A DNA stretch of 22,682 nucleotides. Source: Spirochaetales bacterium (GTDB lineage Bacteria > Spirochaetota > Spirochaetia > SZUA-6 > DRHE01). Position 1 is the stretch's first letter. Each line of letters opens with the position of its first letter. The stretch spans positions 1 to 22,682 of the forward strand of contig JAFGFV010000289.1 of assembly GCA_016930895.1 (NCBI GenBank), given 5' to 3'. Below are positions 21,844-22,682 of this stretch, piece after piece. The position numbers and the translations under genes were made by a program. The notes under the pieces are model-generated. The model was not told where the DNA came from and made no database searches. It saw nothing but the letters and a program-made list of their open reading frames with translations.

Positions 21844-22386
21844 ATGTCGGAGCGGATGGCGCCGGGAACCCGCAGGGCGGCCGGGGCGAGAAGAACGCTG
21901 ATGCCCCTGGTTCTGACCGGCGGGGTGATCGTGGTCGACCAGCTGAGCAAGGCGCTGGCCTCCCGGCTCCTGCCCTTCGGCCGACCGGTCCCGGTGCTCG
22001 GCGAGGTGCTGCGCCTGAGCCTGGTCATGAACCCCGGGATCGCCTTCAGCATCGGCCGGAATCTGGCCGGACCCGGCCGGGTGATCCTGGCCCTGGGGTT
22101 GCCCCTGATCGTGCTCGGGCTGCTCCTGTACTACTTCTTCTTTGGCCGCGAGGTCACGACGGGACAGCGCTGGCTCCTGGCGGGGATCCTCGGGGGCGGG
22201 GTGGGCAACTACCTGGACCGGCTGTTCCGCGACGGGGGGGTCGTGGACTTCATCGACTTCAAGTTCTACGGGATCTTCGGGCTGGAGCGCTGGCCGACCT
22301 TCAATCTGGCGGACGCCACCGTCGTGGTGGCGGGGATCCTGCTGCTGGTGAGCTTCATCCTTACCGAAACGAGGCGAGCAAAATGA
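21844..22386 (+). CDS. lspA: Lipoprotein signal peptidase (signal peptidase II)
   Basis: The 180-residue inner-membrane aspartyl protease cleaves the signal peptide of prolipoproteins after lipid attachment. Four membrane helices are visible. The conserved blocks VIVVDQLSKALA, MNPGIAFSIG, GGGVGNYLDRLFRDGGVVDF (Asp135) and PTFNLADATVVV (Asp157) contain the two catalytic aspartates. The start is uncertain: ATG at 21844 is used, with alternatives at 21856 and 21901. The first about 19 residues are basic and may be cytoplasmic or not translated. It probably shares the Nif3-like promoter. Its stop overlaps the ATG of the next gene (ATGA). Confidence 0.94.
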   Translation: MSERMAPGTRRAAGARRTLMPLVLTGGVIVVDQLSKALASRLLPFGRPVPVLGEVLRLSLVMNPGIAFSIGRNLAGPGRVILALGLPLIVLGLLLYYFFFGREVTTGQRWLLAGILGGGVGNYLDRLFRDGGVVDFIDFKFYGIFGLERWPTFNLADATVVVAGILLLVSFILTETRRAK

Positions 22387-22655
22387 ACAAGCGAACCAAT
22401 ACCGTGCTGTTCCTGATCGGGGCCACGGTCTTCAATTTGCTGGTCATGTTCGTGCTGATCGTGGTGCTGCTGGTGGCGATCAGCGCACTGTTCCGTGACC
22501 GCCTGTCGCCGAACCTCATGTCGATCCTGATGGTGGTGGTCTTTATCGGCTCGATCGCCGCCTCGTTCCTGATCTACAGCCGGGTGATCAAGTGGCTGTC
22601 CAAGAAGGTGGACATGGAGAAGTACTTCGTGTCGATCTTCAAACGCAAGCCGTAG
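22383..22655 (+). CDS. Small two-span membrane protein of unknown function
   Basis: The 90-residue protein begins at an ATG overlapping the lspA stop codon (ATGA) and is translationally coupled to it. Two hydrophobic helices are seen at about residues 8-37 and 46-66, joined by a short polar turn with RDRLSPNL. A basic C-terminal tail (KWLSKKVDMEKYFVSIFKRKP) is probably cytoplasmic. I do not recognise a family. The tight coupling to lspA suggests a link to lipoprotein maturation or envelope biogenesis, which is inference only. The last 27 bases of the window hold nothing I can assign. Confidence 0.8.
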   Translation: MNKRTNTVLFLIGATVFNLLVMFVLIVVLLVAISALFRDRLSPNLMSILMVVVFIGSIAASFLIYSRVIKWLSKKVDMEKYFVSIFKRKP

Positions 22656-22682
22656 AGACGGGACCGGGCCCGAAGCGCCGGC

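Overview
The window is GC-rich, gene-dense chromosomal DNA, most likely from a high-GC free-living or metagenome-derived spirochaete. The best pointers are a spirochaete-style FlgM, a CarD/CdnL-type RNA polymerase-binding protein, a GHKL-like/HDOD two-part protein, a divergent iron-alcohol-dehydrogenase-like protein and several secreted or membrane proteins of unknown function. I had no database search; the taxonomic call is inference from family resemblance. No rRNA, tRNA, CRISPR array or prophage was seen. The only mobile element is an IS1182-type transposase that runs off the left edge.

Layout. 1-1262: transposase and probable IS end. 1260-2925: minus-strand carD, nth and a cupin gene behind a near-consensus promoter. 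2958-3641: TVP38/VTT membrane protein. 3686-6065: minus-strand unknown secreted protein and oligopeptide-binding protein. 6154-6831: rhomboid protease. 6937-8299: rlmE, then an unknown secreted protein with its own promoter and terminator. 8491-12196: threonine operon of aspartokinase homologue, thrB and thrC, joined by two GTGA overlaps. 12187-14955 (minus): HD-domain protein with a degenerate nucleotidyltransferase domain, serS, and an unannotated 47-codon gene for a very basic peptide. 15082-16173: rsmI, flgM and a strong terminator. 16201-18162: Fe-ADH homologue and a SpoU/TrmH methyltransferase. 18142-20938 (minus): small unknown protein, OsmC-like protein, glutaredoxin-like protein, HDOD protein. 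21071-22655: Nif3-like protein, lspA and a two-span membrane protein.

Themes. Translation and RNA modification recur (rlmE, rsmI, TrmH-family, serS, possible small ribosomal protein). Three proteins keep a family fold but have lost the residues that define catalysis: the aspartokinase in the thr operon, the Fe-ADH homologue, and the nucleotidyltransferase half of the HD protein. Several genes (carD, serS, the Nif3-like gene, possibly rsmI and the thr operon) have a -10 box ending only 7-9 nt before the start codon, which predicts leaderless or nearly leaderless mRNAs. Other genes have ordinary Shine-Dalgarno leaders. Genes are tightly packed, with two tail-to-tail overlaps.
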